In this document: in pieces, positions 48,007 to 59,711 of the stretch | Layout of the letters: each line of letters begins with the position of its first letter | Position numbering within the stretch: position 1 is the stretch's first letter | Assembly: GCF_002127325.2 (NCBI RefSeq) | Contig: NC_035449.2 | Span: 145,366,946-145,430,945 of the forward strand | DNA length: 64,000 nt | Direction of reading: 5' to 3' | From: Helianthus annuus | Lineage: Eukaryota; Streptophyta; Magnoliopsida; Asterales; Asteraceae | The notes under the pieces: model-generated | What the model saw: only the letters and a program-made list of their open reading frames with translations | Told to the model about the DNA's origin: nothing | The model's database searches: none | Position numbers and translations under genes: made by a program

Positions 48007-51000
48007 TTATTGCCTCATCAGCAATTCCCTTATCTGCCCTTTGAGTTGTAATTCAAAGGTTAAGGCACCTGTGTCATCATCATCCCTGCTAAGTGGAAGA
48101 TCAAGGAGATCCTGCAAATCTTCAAGACTCTGGCCAAGAGCTTGTTCTCTTGTCAATTTCTTCACTTCTCCACTAGACTTGAACACTGTCAGTACGTGGG
48201 TCTGTTTATCAGTTTTCCACTTTAGTACTTTTGAGCCTGGTGGGTTTCTTGGGAGATTTTTATTGGATGAGGTATTTGGTGATGCAAGCCTATTCATGAC
48301 TGGCTGAGCAGTACTTGCAGATTATTCCAATTCAGATTCTTCTTTCATCATTAACCTAATGCCCTCTTTTACAAGGTCATTACCAGCAATTAGATCTTGA
48401 ATTGTTTCAGCACCTGACTGGTTATGACTCCTTCTTTTGTAGATGGCAGCACCAGCAGGAGCAGTGGTTCTTTTGGCTTGCAGCTTTGGTGGTCTTTTTG
48501 AGACCTCTGCTTTGGAGTAGTCAGGCTTTTGTGGAGCTGTTGGATCTTTCTTTCTAAGTTCCTCCAACCTTTTGTAGGTGGCCCTGACCCTAGCTTCTCC
48601 AAACTTTGACATAGAATTCTTTGACCCATAATCAGCTGTTACCAGCTCCTCTTTCATTCTCTTCAACTCTAAGGCCTTGTCAGCTTCAAGTTGTTTGAAT
48701 TTTTTAGGAGGAGTCTGCTTGACCTTATTTTTGATCATTTCTTGAATCCTGGCTGCCTCTTTTTCAAGCTTAGGAATGGTCCAGTTTCTGTACATGTGTT
48801 TCTCCCCCTTGTATTTCTTGTAGGTCATGATGTTATCAATGTAGTCTTTTCTCAAGGACTCATCAGCCCTTTCTGAAATTTGCTGACATACATTTTTGGC
48901 AAATTGCTCCATAGATCTGACCTGTGTGAGTAGAAACTGATAGTTTTGCTGAAATTCTCTATCAGATTTCCCTTGTTTATTTTTGTTTGAGATATCCTCT
49001 GCTTGCTTGGCCTTGATTTTCAAATATTCTTTAATATTGTTTGGCCTGGGATATCCTTCAACTGATGGCAAACTCCTTTTAGCAGGGTCATCCTCATAGT
49101 AAAAAGATTTGATTTCTTCTCTCACTGTTATGAGTTCCAAAGGAAACAAAACACCTGCATGAGGTAATGGCTTTTGGATTTGAGTTGAAGAGGGAGGAAT
49201 GGGTTTTAGAATTGTGACAAGTGCTTGAGATTTTGAAGCTGTTGGTGGTGGTGATGGAGAATCATCATCTGGTATGATAATCCTTCTCCTTTTTATTTTA
49301 GGAGAGGCAGATGATGTTTTGGGTGGAATAGTGGAGGTGGTTTGAGTGGCAGTGGTTTGTAACTGACTAACAGTTGTTGAAACAACTGGTGTTTCAACCA
49401 CTGTTGTTATTACAGCAGATGTTGTAATATCTGCTGTCTTCTGCTTTTTGGCAGGAGGTGATGGCGGAGATGTTGTTTTTGGTGTGTGTTGAAGTGGTGT
49501 GTGTTGAAGTGAGAGCAGTTGTTGAAACAACTGATGTACCAGCAGATATTGATACAGCAGGAGTTTCAGCAACTGTTTGGGTGGAGGTTTGATGTAGGTG
49601 GCTTTTGGATGGTGGTTTTGAAGTATGCTTAGAGAGTCTGGATGGTGTGGACTTAGGCTTCCTTACTTTTCTAGTAAGATTTCTTTTTGGTTTGGGATTT
49701 TGAACATCCTTTAACCCAGAACAACCCTGCGCATTCAGCTCCATGTAAGCTCTTTTCTCTTCATTCCACCTTGATATATCCTTTGTCGCTATGTCCCTTT
49801 TTACACTTAATACACCTTCATCAAGTGCATTCTGGGTAACATCAACCTTCTTGCTACCATCTGGCAAAGGAATTTTTCTTAGCATAGCATCCTTTTCTGG
49901 CTCAATATACAGACCACTATCAATTCCTTTCTTCTTCCACTCCTGAATTTTCCCCCACTTTTTGGCATTATCTGGGGGGAGTTCATCAATAAAAAGAATT
50001 GTTGGAGGAGGAGTGCCAGTGGTTGTCAAAAGATGGGCCTTTAGGGCCTTGATGTCTGCTTGTGTGTTCTTGAAGCTAGACTCCATTGCTTTTCTAAGCT
50101 CTTGAACATGTTTTTCATGTTGCTACTCAGCCATCTGTTGTTGTTGTTGGAGAAATGGTTGAAAAAGATTTTATAGCTCATTTGTAGCATCTGTTGGTGG
50201 TGGAGGAGGTGCTTGAGGTGGAACAGCAGTGGATTGTACCTGTTGTACTGTCAACAACTGATGCAGCATTTCTTTGATTTCTGCAACAGAAGTATCAAGT
50301 TTTTCAACATGATTCGTCAATTCCTGGTACTTTAAACCATCACCCAATTTAATGGGATCATCTGATTTCCCACTAGCAGTGGTTTTATCAGAGGTTAAAG
50401 TAGGGAGTGTACTCCAAACACCAACAACTGATGCCCCTTTTTCTTGGTACTAGGGTCTTCTTCCTTCAACACTTGATAATATTTTGATGGAACCAGTGGT
50501 CAAAACAAACTCACTAGCAGATAACAGAGGTGTTATAGAAGGAATTGCCTCCAAGGAAGTCTTATTGATGTAACCACTGTCCAAGTGCAAACCAGTGGGT
50601 TCAACACTTGTAGTGGTTGCTTCACTTGGATTACCACCAAGAGTTACTAGTAACTCAAGGGGTGTAACCTCCTCAGGTTGTGTTGGTGGGTTAGCAAAGA
50701 TTGATACATTGGGCCCAGTCTTTAATTGAGGCATATTCTCATGAACAGGTGATTGAGAAGGACTGGTTTGTGCCTGGTTCAAATCAATTGCATCCAACAA
50801 AATTTTTGTATTTGGTGGAATTTTGGATGTGAGGGTAGGTGTAGAAAGAGAATGTGCCCCGGGCATTGGGCTGTGGATGATGGAAACAACTGCCTCCAGA
50901 GCATCATGATGTGGTGACCCTATTTGTACAACCTGTTCTTTTTGTGAAGAAGCAGGAGGAGTTTCAGGTATGGTTTGAGATATTTTTACCAACTGCTATG

Positions 51001-52033
51001 AGGAAGTAGCAGCAGTGGTTTCTTGTGACTTTTGTTTTGTCACAGGCAGTTGCTCTGGTATCTCATCCTCCAGAGTTTCCTTTTTGGTAGGTTTGGGGGG
51101 TTTTCGAGTTTTCTTTTTCTGTGGCCTTTTGGTGATTGTAGGTGTGGGTTTCAAAGCAGTTGTTTTGCTGCCTTGATCACCTAGAGCAGTGGGCTCAGCA
51201 GCAGATACCTGAGGAGCAGTGGTAGCTACTAAAGTCTGCTCAGGCACCTCTGCTTGTGTTTTGCAAGGTGTTGACATTCTGGTAAAAGTTTCAGCAGATA
51301 AGCTGTGCATTTGAATGAATGCACCTTGGTTTATTAGAGAAAGATCATCCTTACTGAATTTCTTTTCAAAATAATAGCTTAGAAATCTTGGAAACAGTAA
51401 GAATGATTTTGTTTCAACATTTTTAACCAAATCATTGAAGATTTCCTTGGAATAGTTAAAGTTTTCTTCTTGTAAAATAGCATATCCCAAGTTTTGAATT
51501 TTCAATGGAATTTCATTAAAAGAAGTTTTATTTGAAACACACATGAGGAGGGTATGGAATAAAAACCTTGTTGCAGGAGGGAAGAAACCTTTTTGGAAGG
51601 TATCCCTCTTCATCATTGTGTCTGCTTACCCTCTCTCAATGAAGTCAATTTTTAACTCGTTTTTAGGGAAAGAATCTTTACCTTCCTGATCATCGAGCTG
51701 AAAGACCTCTGAAATGGACTGTGGTGTTATTTGGACTGCTTTTCCTTGAAGAGTAGAGTTAATGGCTATTACATCTTTGCCTTGTTTGTCAAGGGTACAA
51801 TTTTTCCAAAGCTCTCTCTGGGTTTGCAGGTAGATGGGAGCATCTGCTGTAAGCAAAGTTTTGTACTTTGACGCAGTGATTATATCAAGGATGGAATCAA
51901 AGGTATCAATGGTGCCGGGTTTTGTGAGAAGACCCAGAAGATTGTGAGAAGTTTTGTGTGGAATTTCTGTGGGTTTTGCCTTTTGAGAGGCCCCTTTTGA
52001 AGATGATTTTGCAGAAGACTTCGATTTAGTCAT
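48007..52033 (-). pseudogene. Copia-3 extra 3' ORF (downstream of pol), broken
   Basis: Reads as one protein of about 1,340 residues from ATG 52033 to 48007. In-frame stops fall at about 51628, 50998 and 50452, two more between 50200 and 50100, one at about 48321, and a frameshift near 49450. The N-terminus is Ser/Lys-rich, then a globular part (TLLTADAPIYLQTQRELW, ITPQSISEVFQLDDQEG, KGFFPPATRFLFHTLLMCVS, NYSKEIFNDLVKNV, FPRFLSYYFEKKFS). A low-complexity Thr/Pro/Ser middle follows, then a helical Lys/Glu-rich part (about 49150-48450) and a short C-terminal block with KWKTDKQTHVLTVFKS. No signal peptide, membrane segment or enzyme motif is evident. It resembles from memory the long ORF downstream of RNase H in Asteraceae Copia elements. 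Position is that of the env-like ORF of SIRE elements, but nothing indicates an envelope protein. Confidence 0.8.
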
Positions 52034-52668
52034 TTTAAAGAAGACGATCGAAGAAATTTGTGAAGAGATTTGATAAAAGATGAAGAAACTGCTTGGAGAA
52101 GAGAATTTTTAAGAATTCAATTCGACAGTAAACCCTGTTTGGGTTTAGAATGGGGGTTTTATGGTGAAAAAGTGAGTGCTCCATCTAATTCTCCGGAAAG
52201 GATTAATTGAAAGCCTCTAATTGTTTCTGCTAAACCAACATATTTTCCCGGAGAACCGGCAGCGGTTATAAAAGGTCTGACCACTATGTACTGTCCACGT
52301 GCCATCCCCTGGTGAAATGAAGGACAGTACTTTTGTGAAAACTACTGGTGAAAGCAGTGGTTGCAACGGTAATGGAGGCAGTGGATGATTTTTACTATCA
52401 GTGGATAGCATATCAATGGATACAATCACTGATTTTGAACATGAGTGCTTATCAAAGGAATATGAGAACAGGGGATGACTTTCAGCAGTGGACAAACTTT
52501 TTGAAATAGAGCAGACTTTTGAACTCATCAGTGGTTATGGCAGACTTTTTAGGATTTTAATGAAAAATTCATTTTTAGCTATTTTTAAGGATGGATTTTT
52601 GATTTTCTGAAAACATTTTAATGCTTTTATTCATAGAAAAACAGGATTTTGCCTGTTATTCCATGTTT
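52034..52668 (-). other. Spacer between Copia-3 pol and extra ORF
   Basis: About 0.6 kb without a gene. GCAGTGGWT-type motifs are dense here (about 52350-52540). A minus frame at 52528-52217 shows no family features. It could hold the promoter or leader for the extra ORF. Confidence 0.5.
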
Positions 52669-53404
52669 AGCATGCCAATCCGAGAGATCAAGCTTTCAAA
52701 GGTGGATGTGTTTAATGCTTGGTTAGCACATCTGCCAGCTGATCCTTAGTTGGAACATGACGCAGAGAAATCAAACCTTTTTCATAGCAATCCCTCACAA
52801 AGTGATGTCTGATATCAATGTGTTTGGTGGTTGAATGAGAAACTGGATTTTTGATGATATTTTCTGCTGCCTGGCTGTCCAACATGAGTGGTGTCTTCAA
52901 GGCAGTGATACCAAAATCCATCAATTGATTTTGAATCCAAAGCAGTTGGGCTGTACAGCTTGCAGCAGCTATATATTCTGCCTCAGCAGTGGATGTGGAA
53001 ACAACTGCTTGCTTTTTGCTTTGCCAAGACACTAAGCAATTGCCTAGGAATTGGCACCCTCCTGAAGTGGACTTCCTTGTCTTGTCACATCCAGCAAAGT
53101 CACTATCTGAGAAATTTGAAAGCTTAATTTTACCATCAGCTGGATACCAGATACCAAGTGTGGGAGCACCTTTTAGGTATCTGAATATCCTTTCTATAGC
53201 AATAAGGTTTGACTTTCTAGGGGCTGACTGGGATCTTGCACAGACACATGTTGCAAACATGATGTCTGGCCTAGATGCAGTTAGGTACAATAAAGACCCA
53301 ATCATGCTTCTATAAAAAGTTTGATCAACCAAATCATCCTTTTCATCAGACATGGCTAGCTTGGTGGTTGCTATGGGTGTACTACATGGTTTGCAGTCAT
53401 TCAT
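52669..53404 (-). pseudogene. Copia-3 RNase H and RT tail
   Basis: Open 53404-52712: YRSMIGSLLYLTASRPDIMFATCVCAR (Copia RT tail), then RNase H with DSDFAGCDKTRKSTSG (Asp), TAEAEYIAAASC (Glu), MLDSQAAENIIKNP (Asp) and KHIDIRHHFVRDCYEKG. The frame ends at DVLTKH because a G is lost near 52722; in the shifted frame the normal ALNTSTFESLISRIGM tail continues to about 52669. RNase H removes element RNA during replication. Apart from the tail shift the domain is complete. Confidence 0.9.
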
Positions 53405-54483
53405 ATCAAATTTTGTTAAAAGTTATTTGTCATATTTGCCTTGATAAATGAAAGTACCATTTTGCAGTTGCTTTACTTGGAGACCAAGGAAACACTGTAG
53501 TTCACCCATTGCACTCATCTCAAACTCAGCTGTCATGAGTTGTCTAAACTCTTTACGCATTTTGGAACATGTGCTTCTAAAAATGATGTCATCCACATAA
53601 ATCAGACAATCATCAAGTCTTTCCCTCTCCATTTTAAAAACAATGTTTTGTCAATTTTACATCTTGTGAAACCAATGGAGAGAAGAAAGGTGGAAAGAGT
53701 TTCATACCAGGCTCTAGGTGCTTGTTTCAAGCCATACAAAGCTTTATGTAGCTTGCAGACATGATCTTTATTGGTTGCAATGGGTGTACTACATGGCTTG
53801 CAATCATGCATATCAAATTTCTTTAAAAGTTCTTTGACATATTTGCCTTGATGGATGAAAGTGCCATTTTGCAGTTGCCTTACTTGGAGACCAAGAAAGC
53901 ACTGGAGTTCACCCATTGCACTCATTTCAAACTCAGCTGTCATGAGTTGTCTGAACTCTTCACACATTTTATTACATGTGCTTCCAAATATGATGTCATC
54001 CACATAAATTTGGACAATCATCAAATCCTTCCCTCTCCATTTTAAAAACAGTGTTTTGCCACTTCTGCCTCTGGTGAAACCAATGGAAAGTAGAAAGGTG
54101 GAAAGAGTTTCATACCAGGCCCTTGGTGCTTGTTTCAGGCCATACAAAGCTTTATTCAGCTTGTAAACATGATCTGGATTAAATGGATCCTCAAAACCTG
54201 GAGGTTGACAAACATAAACCACCTCTTGAATCTTACCATAGAGGAATGCATATTTGATATCCATTTGATACACCTTGATGTTGTGGTTGACAGCAAAGGC
54301 CAGAAATAATCTGATTGCTTCAAGTCTTGCAACAGGGGCAAAAGTTTCATCATAGTCAATGCCATCTTCTTGTCTGAAACCTTGAACCACAAGCCTGGAT
54401 TTATTCTTGACAAAAATACCCCTTTCATCAGTTTTATTTTTGAAGACCCATTTTGTGCCAATAGGACTTACACCCTCCGGCAA
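53370..54483 (-). pseudogene. Copia-3 reverse transcriptase with internal duplication
   Basis: Copia RT blocks from 54483: PIGTKWVFKNK, RLVVQGFRQEDGIDYDETFAPVARLE, VYQMDIKYAFLYG, PPGFEDP, VYKLNKALYGLKQAPRAWYE, and the catalytic YVDD (QIYVDDIIFGST, about 54000). After CKPCSTPIATNK near 53770 the sequence jumps back to HVCKLHKALYGLKQAPRAWYE and repeats through a second YVDD (LIYVDDIIFRST, about 53590) to CKPCSTPIATTK near 53370. The repeated unit is about 0.41 kb, and the copies differ at many sites. The second copy has a stop and frameshift near 53640 and a stop after YDK near 53423. In the first block MDVKTAFLNG is usual; here MDIKYAFLYG. Confidence 0.9.
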
Positions 54484-54516
54484 TGGAACAAGCTCCCATA
54501 CTTGTTGTCTTCTAAA

Positions 54517-55850
54517 CTATTGGAGATCTTCTTGCATGGCTTCTACCCAGCTGTTGTCTTTCAGTGCCTCTTGGTACTTGACTGGCTGATGGAGTGATAG
54601 AAAACCAGCAAAAAGACAAATGTTTTGGGATTGACTTCTTGTGAGCACCCCTTCATTGATGTTGCCAATAATTTGATCTGGTGGATGAGATTTCAAGAAG
54701 ATGAGTTCTCCTTGGTATGGAACAATGGCATTAAGTGGTGAGGGCTGCAGATGTGTATCATTTGAGCTAACCATTGTTGGTGACTTTGATGACCCAGCAG
54801 TGGCTTCAAAAGGTGGTGGCATAGGGGGTAAAGGTGTGGACACATGCTGACTTTGATCCACTGTTTGAGGACTTTTATCAACAGTGCTTGATGATGTGGA
54901 AGCAGTGGTTAATTGGCTACTTTGGTCAACAACTGTTGAGGTAGCAGTGGTTGAGCTTTGACAGTTGTTTTGGACATCTGCTGCTCTTCTCATTGTGGCA
55001 GACTTTTGTTGAGGAATGATGATCTCATACCCATAGTCTGGTGATGAATTCTCAGATGGACCTGCACAGTTAGTCTTGACAGCAGTATTTTCAAAAGTGA
55101 ACTTATCAAGATCAAACAAATCTGCAGGATTTGCTGGAATTTTAAGTGATGAAAGTTCATTAAACTTTACATTCAAAGTCTCCTCCACTGCTTTGGTCCG
55201 TGTATTAAACACTTTGTAGGCCTTAGCAGTGGTTGAGTATCCCAGATGGTATCCCGTATCAATTTTGGCTGCAAACTTTGAGATAGAATCTTTTAAGTTT
55301 AAAATGAAACATGGGCAGCCAAAAACTTTGAAATATGAGATTAATGGCTTTATTTTATACAGCAGTTCGTAAGCAGTCTTTTGATGCCTGGGGTTGATTA
55401 AAACTCTGTTTTGAACATAACAAGCAGTGTATACTGCCTCTGCCCAAAAAGTTAATGGCAAACCTGAATCTGCAAGCATGGTTCTGGCAGCCTCAATCAA
55501 AGTTCTTTTCTTTCTTTCAACAACCCCATTTTGTTCTGGTGTACTTGGAATGCTGTACTGTCTCACAATTCCTTTTGACACACAGAAATCATCCAACTCC
55601 TTATTCCTGAACTCTGTGCCATTGTCACTTCTGAAGATTTTTACTGGAAGGTCAAACTGCTTTTCAACCTGTTTCACAAAGTCTTGCAGTATGCCTGCAG
55701 TCTCATCTTTTGAGTGTAAAAAGTAAGTCCATGTAAACCTCGAGAAGTCATCAACAATAACCAAACAATATCTCTTTTTCTTGAGACTCATGACCTTCAC
55801 TGGGCCAAACAAATCCAATGAAGCATTTGCAAACATTTGGTTGTTTTGGA
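54517..55850 (-). pseudogene. Copia-3 integrase core and C-terminal region
   Basis: Open for 439 codons from 55836. Catalytic triad intact: Asp in LDLFGPV, Asp in RSDNGTEF, Glu in NGVVERKKR. Then FWAEAVYTACYVQNRVLI and FKVFGCPCFILN (normal Copia integrase tail), and a long Ser/Thr-rich linker with many TTA-type residues to the RT N-terminus. A frameshift near 55840 separates it from the zinc-binding part upstream. Confidence 0.9.
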
Positions 55851-56480
55851 CTCATCAATGGATTTGTAGGAGCTTTTATGTTGTTTTCCTTTTAAACAGG
55901 AAACACAATGCTCAGGACAGGTGAACAGTTTTTGAGGTAAACCCCTTACCAGACCCTGTTCTGAAATGGCAGTGATTGTCTTAAGATTTGTGTGCCCCAA
56001 TCTTCTGCGCTACAGTACTGTCTCTTTGTTTGATGCAGCTGAGAACAGGCAGGCATCAGTTCTGGGACACTCTTTTGACATATCAACAACATAAACATTG
56101 CCACTTCTTTGAGCAACAAGTTTAGTTTTGCCATTTTTGATTATTTCTTCAATCTTTTCAACCATTTGTGGTCCAACAATCCTACAACACTCCTTTGTGA
56201 AGAATGACCCATACCCCTTGTCACTCATTTGTGAGACACTCAGGAGGTTGAATTTCAGATTGTCTATCAGATTGACATTTTCAAATTTTACATTTCCAAA
56301 CTGAAGTGTACCAGACCCCAGAACTTTTCCTTTACTATTATTTCCAAAGGATATATCACCCCCTCCATGGATTTTGAAATCTTTGAGTAGGGCTTTACAT
56401 CCTGTCATGTGCCTGGAGCCTCCACTATCTACATACCAAAGACCATCTAAGCATGCAGAAGCTCCCTGCACAAGAAGTAA
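55797..56480 (-). pseudogene. Copia-3 protease and integrase N-terminal region
   Basis: Piece 56471-56010 begins GLWYVDSGGSRHMTG: the DSG is the Copia aspartic protease active site (about 56430), with Gly where Cys is usual in DSGCSRHMTG. NLKFNLLSVSQMSDKGY, the usual protease end, follows. At about 56011 the Trp of the conserved WHRRLGH start of the integrase zinc region is a stop and the His is Arg. RLGHTNLKTI...CPEHCVSCLKGKQHKSSYKS (the Cys pair of the zinc finger) reads at 56000-55850. Confidence 0.87.
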
Positions 56481-58108
56481 AAGGATTAGTTCATTAAGGT
56501 CTCCAGAGCCAATAAGGCTTTGGATGGGGTCTCAACAGTGTCTGGGATGGTGACAGATGCATGGACAGTGGTTAGCTCAGGGGTTTGAACATTTTTGGGA
56601 ATGTTTTTCTCTAACCACTGTTGGGGGTCTTGGCCAATCACCTGTTGATAACCAAAAGGATGCCTGTTCACTCTTGGTTTAGATGGCTTTTTGTAAGCCT
56701 CATAAACATGTGGGATCCTTTGGTATGATGGTTGTCCTTTGCCTCTCCTGAATTGATTGGCAGGGGGTGCACCAGTCACTTGAACATCCCTTTGAACAGA
56801 TGTTTGGTTCAGCTATTTTGTGACAGCTGTTTGGACTGGCACAAACAGTGGTTGCTTCTTTGTGAATTTGACAGATGATGTTGATGAACTTAAGGATGTT
56901 TTTTGCTGTGTACTCCTTCTTTTTCTCATCAAAGTTTTTTAGATACACACATTCCTTAGTTTTGTGGTTAATTTTACCACAGATGGTGCAACTCTCAGCA
57001 GGTACAATGACACTTGTTTTGTTTAGATCATGTGCTTTTAGATGAAAACAGTCTTTTGTTAGATGATTTCTTTTTTCACAAAAATCACAAAACAGGTTTT
57101 TAATCTTTTCTCTCTTGTTCCTTTTCTCAGATTCTTTTGCAACAGAGTTTTGAACCACTGTTGGGATATCTTTGATTGGAATGATCTTTGCTTTTGGAGC
57201 TTTTACACCATCAGTGGTTGAGAAATCCATTGGTTTGAAGTTTTCCAGGATATCACACTCATCAGACCATGTGGGTTTAAATTGATATTTCTCAATCTCC
57301 TCAAAAGTTGAGGATCCCACAGATCTTTCCAGAGTAATTTTGTTACCAAGTTTGTCGGTTATTTTAACCTCTTGGCCATTTTTGTTGGTTGGTATTATTT
57401 CAGTTGAACCAGCTTGTTTTTCAGCAGTGTTTACAAGTTCATCATATTTTCTATGTCCTATAACAAACTTGACATTGCTTTCAAGCTGTTTTGCAAGCAT
57501 AACCTCATACCCTTTACAAGACTCCACCCATCTTTCACAGGTGATCTGGGTAGACTCCAACTCCTTTTTGCAAACTTTGTATTTTTCTACCATAGTTTGG
57601 AGTTGGGTTTTGGTTATGCTCTGCTCTTCTTTTAGACTGCTGATCTCTTTATCTTTTTCAGCCAATTTGTTTCTAAGTTCTTTTAATGACTTTTCAAATT
57701 TCACTTCTTCAGACAAGAATTTATCCCTAAGGTTTTCATTTACCTCTTTGATTTTAGCAAATGCAATAATACATTTGTTTGAACACAGTTTTTCAAGAAC
57801 TTGAGGAGTTACCTTGGCAGCAGCCATCATGGCACAATTACATTGATGATCATCTTCTTCATCAGCTCTCCCTTCTCCCTCACCAACTTTCTTCAACTCT
57901 TCTTTCTCTTTGTCTACGGGTTAGACAGTGGTTCAATGAGGGTTTCTGAATTTTCTCCCAGCAGTAGTTCACCAGCAACTGCAGTAACCACTGCTTCAGC
58001 AACTTCATCCACTGTTTCAGCACTTAGTTGTTCACCTTCAGTTTCTACCCCTTCTGGTATTGACTCTAATGCCATCAAACAAAATTCATCATCAAAGTAT
58101 CATTAGAA
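56480..58108 (-). pseudogene. Copia-3 gag C-terminal extension with coiled coil and two zinc knuckles
   Basis: The open frame 57896-56700 begins in an acidic region, then a long coiled coil (KIKEVNENLRDKFLSEEVKFEK to SITKTQLQTMVEKYK). It carries two CCHC-like knuckles, CDFCEKRNHLTKDC (near 57080) and CTICGKINHKTKEC (near 56980). A shifted frame (56779-56486) gives a basic GRGKGQPSYQRIPH-type tail before protease. Upstream, 58108-57900 reads an acidic Glu/Val-rich linker in another frame, so gag and this part were probably one protein. With the knuckle at 58447-58488 this makes three. Confidence 0.8.
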
Positions 58109-59546
58109 GCTTAGAGAGCAAAATTTTCATCACCAAGTTCATCAGGCATGCTGCTCCAATCAACAAAGCCTTGTGTGAAAAAGCTTTGCTGATCTGGTTG
58201 AGCCACTGTTGGAGCAGCTTGTTGAGGTGCAACAGGTTGCACCTGTGTCTGAGGAACAGGGGCCTGAACATACTGAATTTGTGGAACAGTGGTTTGAACA
58301 TAATGCACAGGCACAGGGGGTGCAGCATAATGAGCAGTGTTAACATGTGCTGCAGGGGCATATTGGGTATAGTGCATAGTGTTTTGTTGTTGTGGTCTAG
58401 GGTTTGAGCTAGGATGAGTAATTATTAGACCAGTGGTTTGACTTCTACATTCCCTAGCAAAATGACCTAGCCTATTACACTTGTAACACTTGATTTTTGA
58501 CTTATCCAACCCTACCCTTAAATTCCCATGAAGCCCTGGGAATTTTCTCCCTATTCTTTTGTAGAATTTGCTTGTTCTAACACTAAGCAAAGCCAATTTA
58601 TGCAAAATGTCCATCTCTTCTAAGTCAGTGGGATCAAAATGTTGCAAATCATTGAGTTCAAAGCACAAGTTATCTGACATCTGGTTTTCATTATTTGCAG
58701 TGAAAGCATAATTTGCAGAAAGAGAATCAGAGTTGTTAAAATTACCACCAGCAGTTATGTCAATAAAGTGATCATAACTCTGATCCTTACTGCTGCAACC
58801 AGATTCTTCCTGACCAAATAGAGCTGTGCTGCCAAATGAATAGTCATCAGCAACTTTACTAGACTCCTGCAACTTCCTTTTCTGGTTTAACTCCCTATCA
58901 TAGGTCAGGAGTCTACCATGGAGTTGGGTTAGGGTCAGATCTTTAAACTCAGCTGAATTCCTGGTGACAAAAGCAATTGTGTCCCATTTTTCGGGCAATG
59001 ATCTAAGGAACCTGCTATTTTGAGTTGCATTTGGAAATGTAACTTTAACAAGCCTTAGTTCACTGATGAGACAGCTGAAACGTTCAAATTGTTGGGTTAG
59101 TATTCCCCTTTGATGTGACAAAATGTTTCATACTGCTGATTCAGAATTTCCCTGTTGTTTTCAATAACCTCTTTCGTCCCCCCAAATTGTTCCTTCAATG
59201 CATCCCATAATTCTTTGGCACTGTTACAGTGTAACAGCCCAGCATAGATTTCATTGGATAATGCAGAAGCTATGATGCTAAATGCTTTGGCATCGAGTTC
59301 GAACTTTTGAAAATCAGTTTCAGTATAGTTTTCAGTTGGTTTTGGAACGAACTTCTTTGTATCCTCAGCACTTGGCACCATAGGAACATGAGGACCAAAA
59401 ACAACAGACCTCCAACATCTAGTGTTCTGTTGAGCAAGGATGTAACCCATCCTTCTCTCCCAGATGTTGTACTCATTACGTTTAAGCATAGGTGGTTTGA
59501 AAAGAGAGCCAATGTTATTCTTATCATCTTGTTATTGCGACGTCAT
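58109..59546 (-). pseudogene. Copia-3 gag N-terminal part
   Basis: Probable start ATG 59546, with TAA at 59534-59532 (codon 5). Open pieces are 59489-59097 (LKRNEYNIWERRMGYILAQQN, ELWDALKEQFGGTKEV; UBN2-like copia gag) and 59121-58111 (RFSCLISELRLVKV, FLRSLPEKWDTIAFVTRN, LTLTQLHGRLLTYDREL). They are joined by a frameshift near 59105. The CCHC knuckle CYKCNRLGHFAREC is at about 58447-58488, followed by a Gln/Pro/Val-rich tail with PQTQVQ-type repeats. Structural protein of the virus-like particle. Confidence 0.88.
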
Positions 59547-59697
59547 CCTGGTTGTTTTACAGGCACTGATTAATCAACTTTAATGGTGATTAAACCTTGC
59601 TCTGTTTTTCAACAAAACGAACAAACTATCAGTATCAACGATTGCGAGTTGAACTATTTATGTCAAAATGATTGTTAAATCAAATTTGACTGTCCAA

Positions 59698-59709
59698 GCT
59701 CTGATACCA
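59698..59709 (-). other. Primer binding site of Copia-3
   Basis: Minus-strand TGGTATCAGAGC two bases from the 5' LTR; exact match to the initiator Met-tRNA complement. Confidence 0.9.
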
Positions 59710-59711
59710 AT

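Noticed and set aside
48007..52033. Envelope gene making Copia-3 a retrovirus-like element
   Set aside because: No signal peptide, transmembrane helix, fusion peptide or cysteine pattern could be seen. Only the position resembles env-like ORFs.
54370..58407. Plus-strand frames within Copia-3 (for example 57340-57804, 58060-58407)
   Set aside because: They are antisense shadows of the coiled-coil and gag coding regions on the minus strand.
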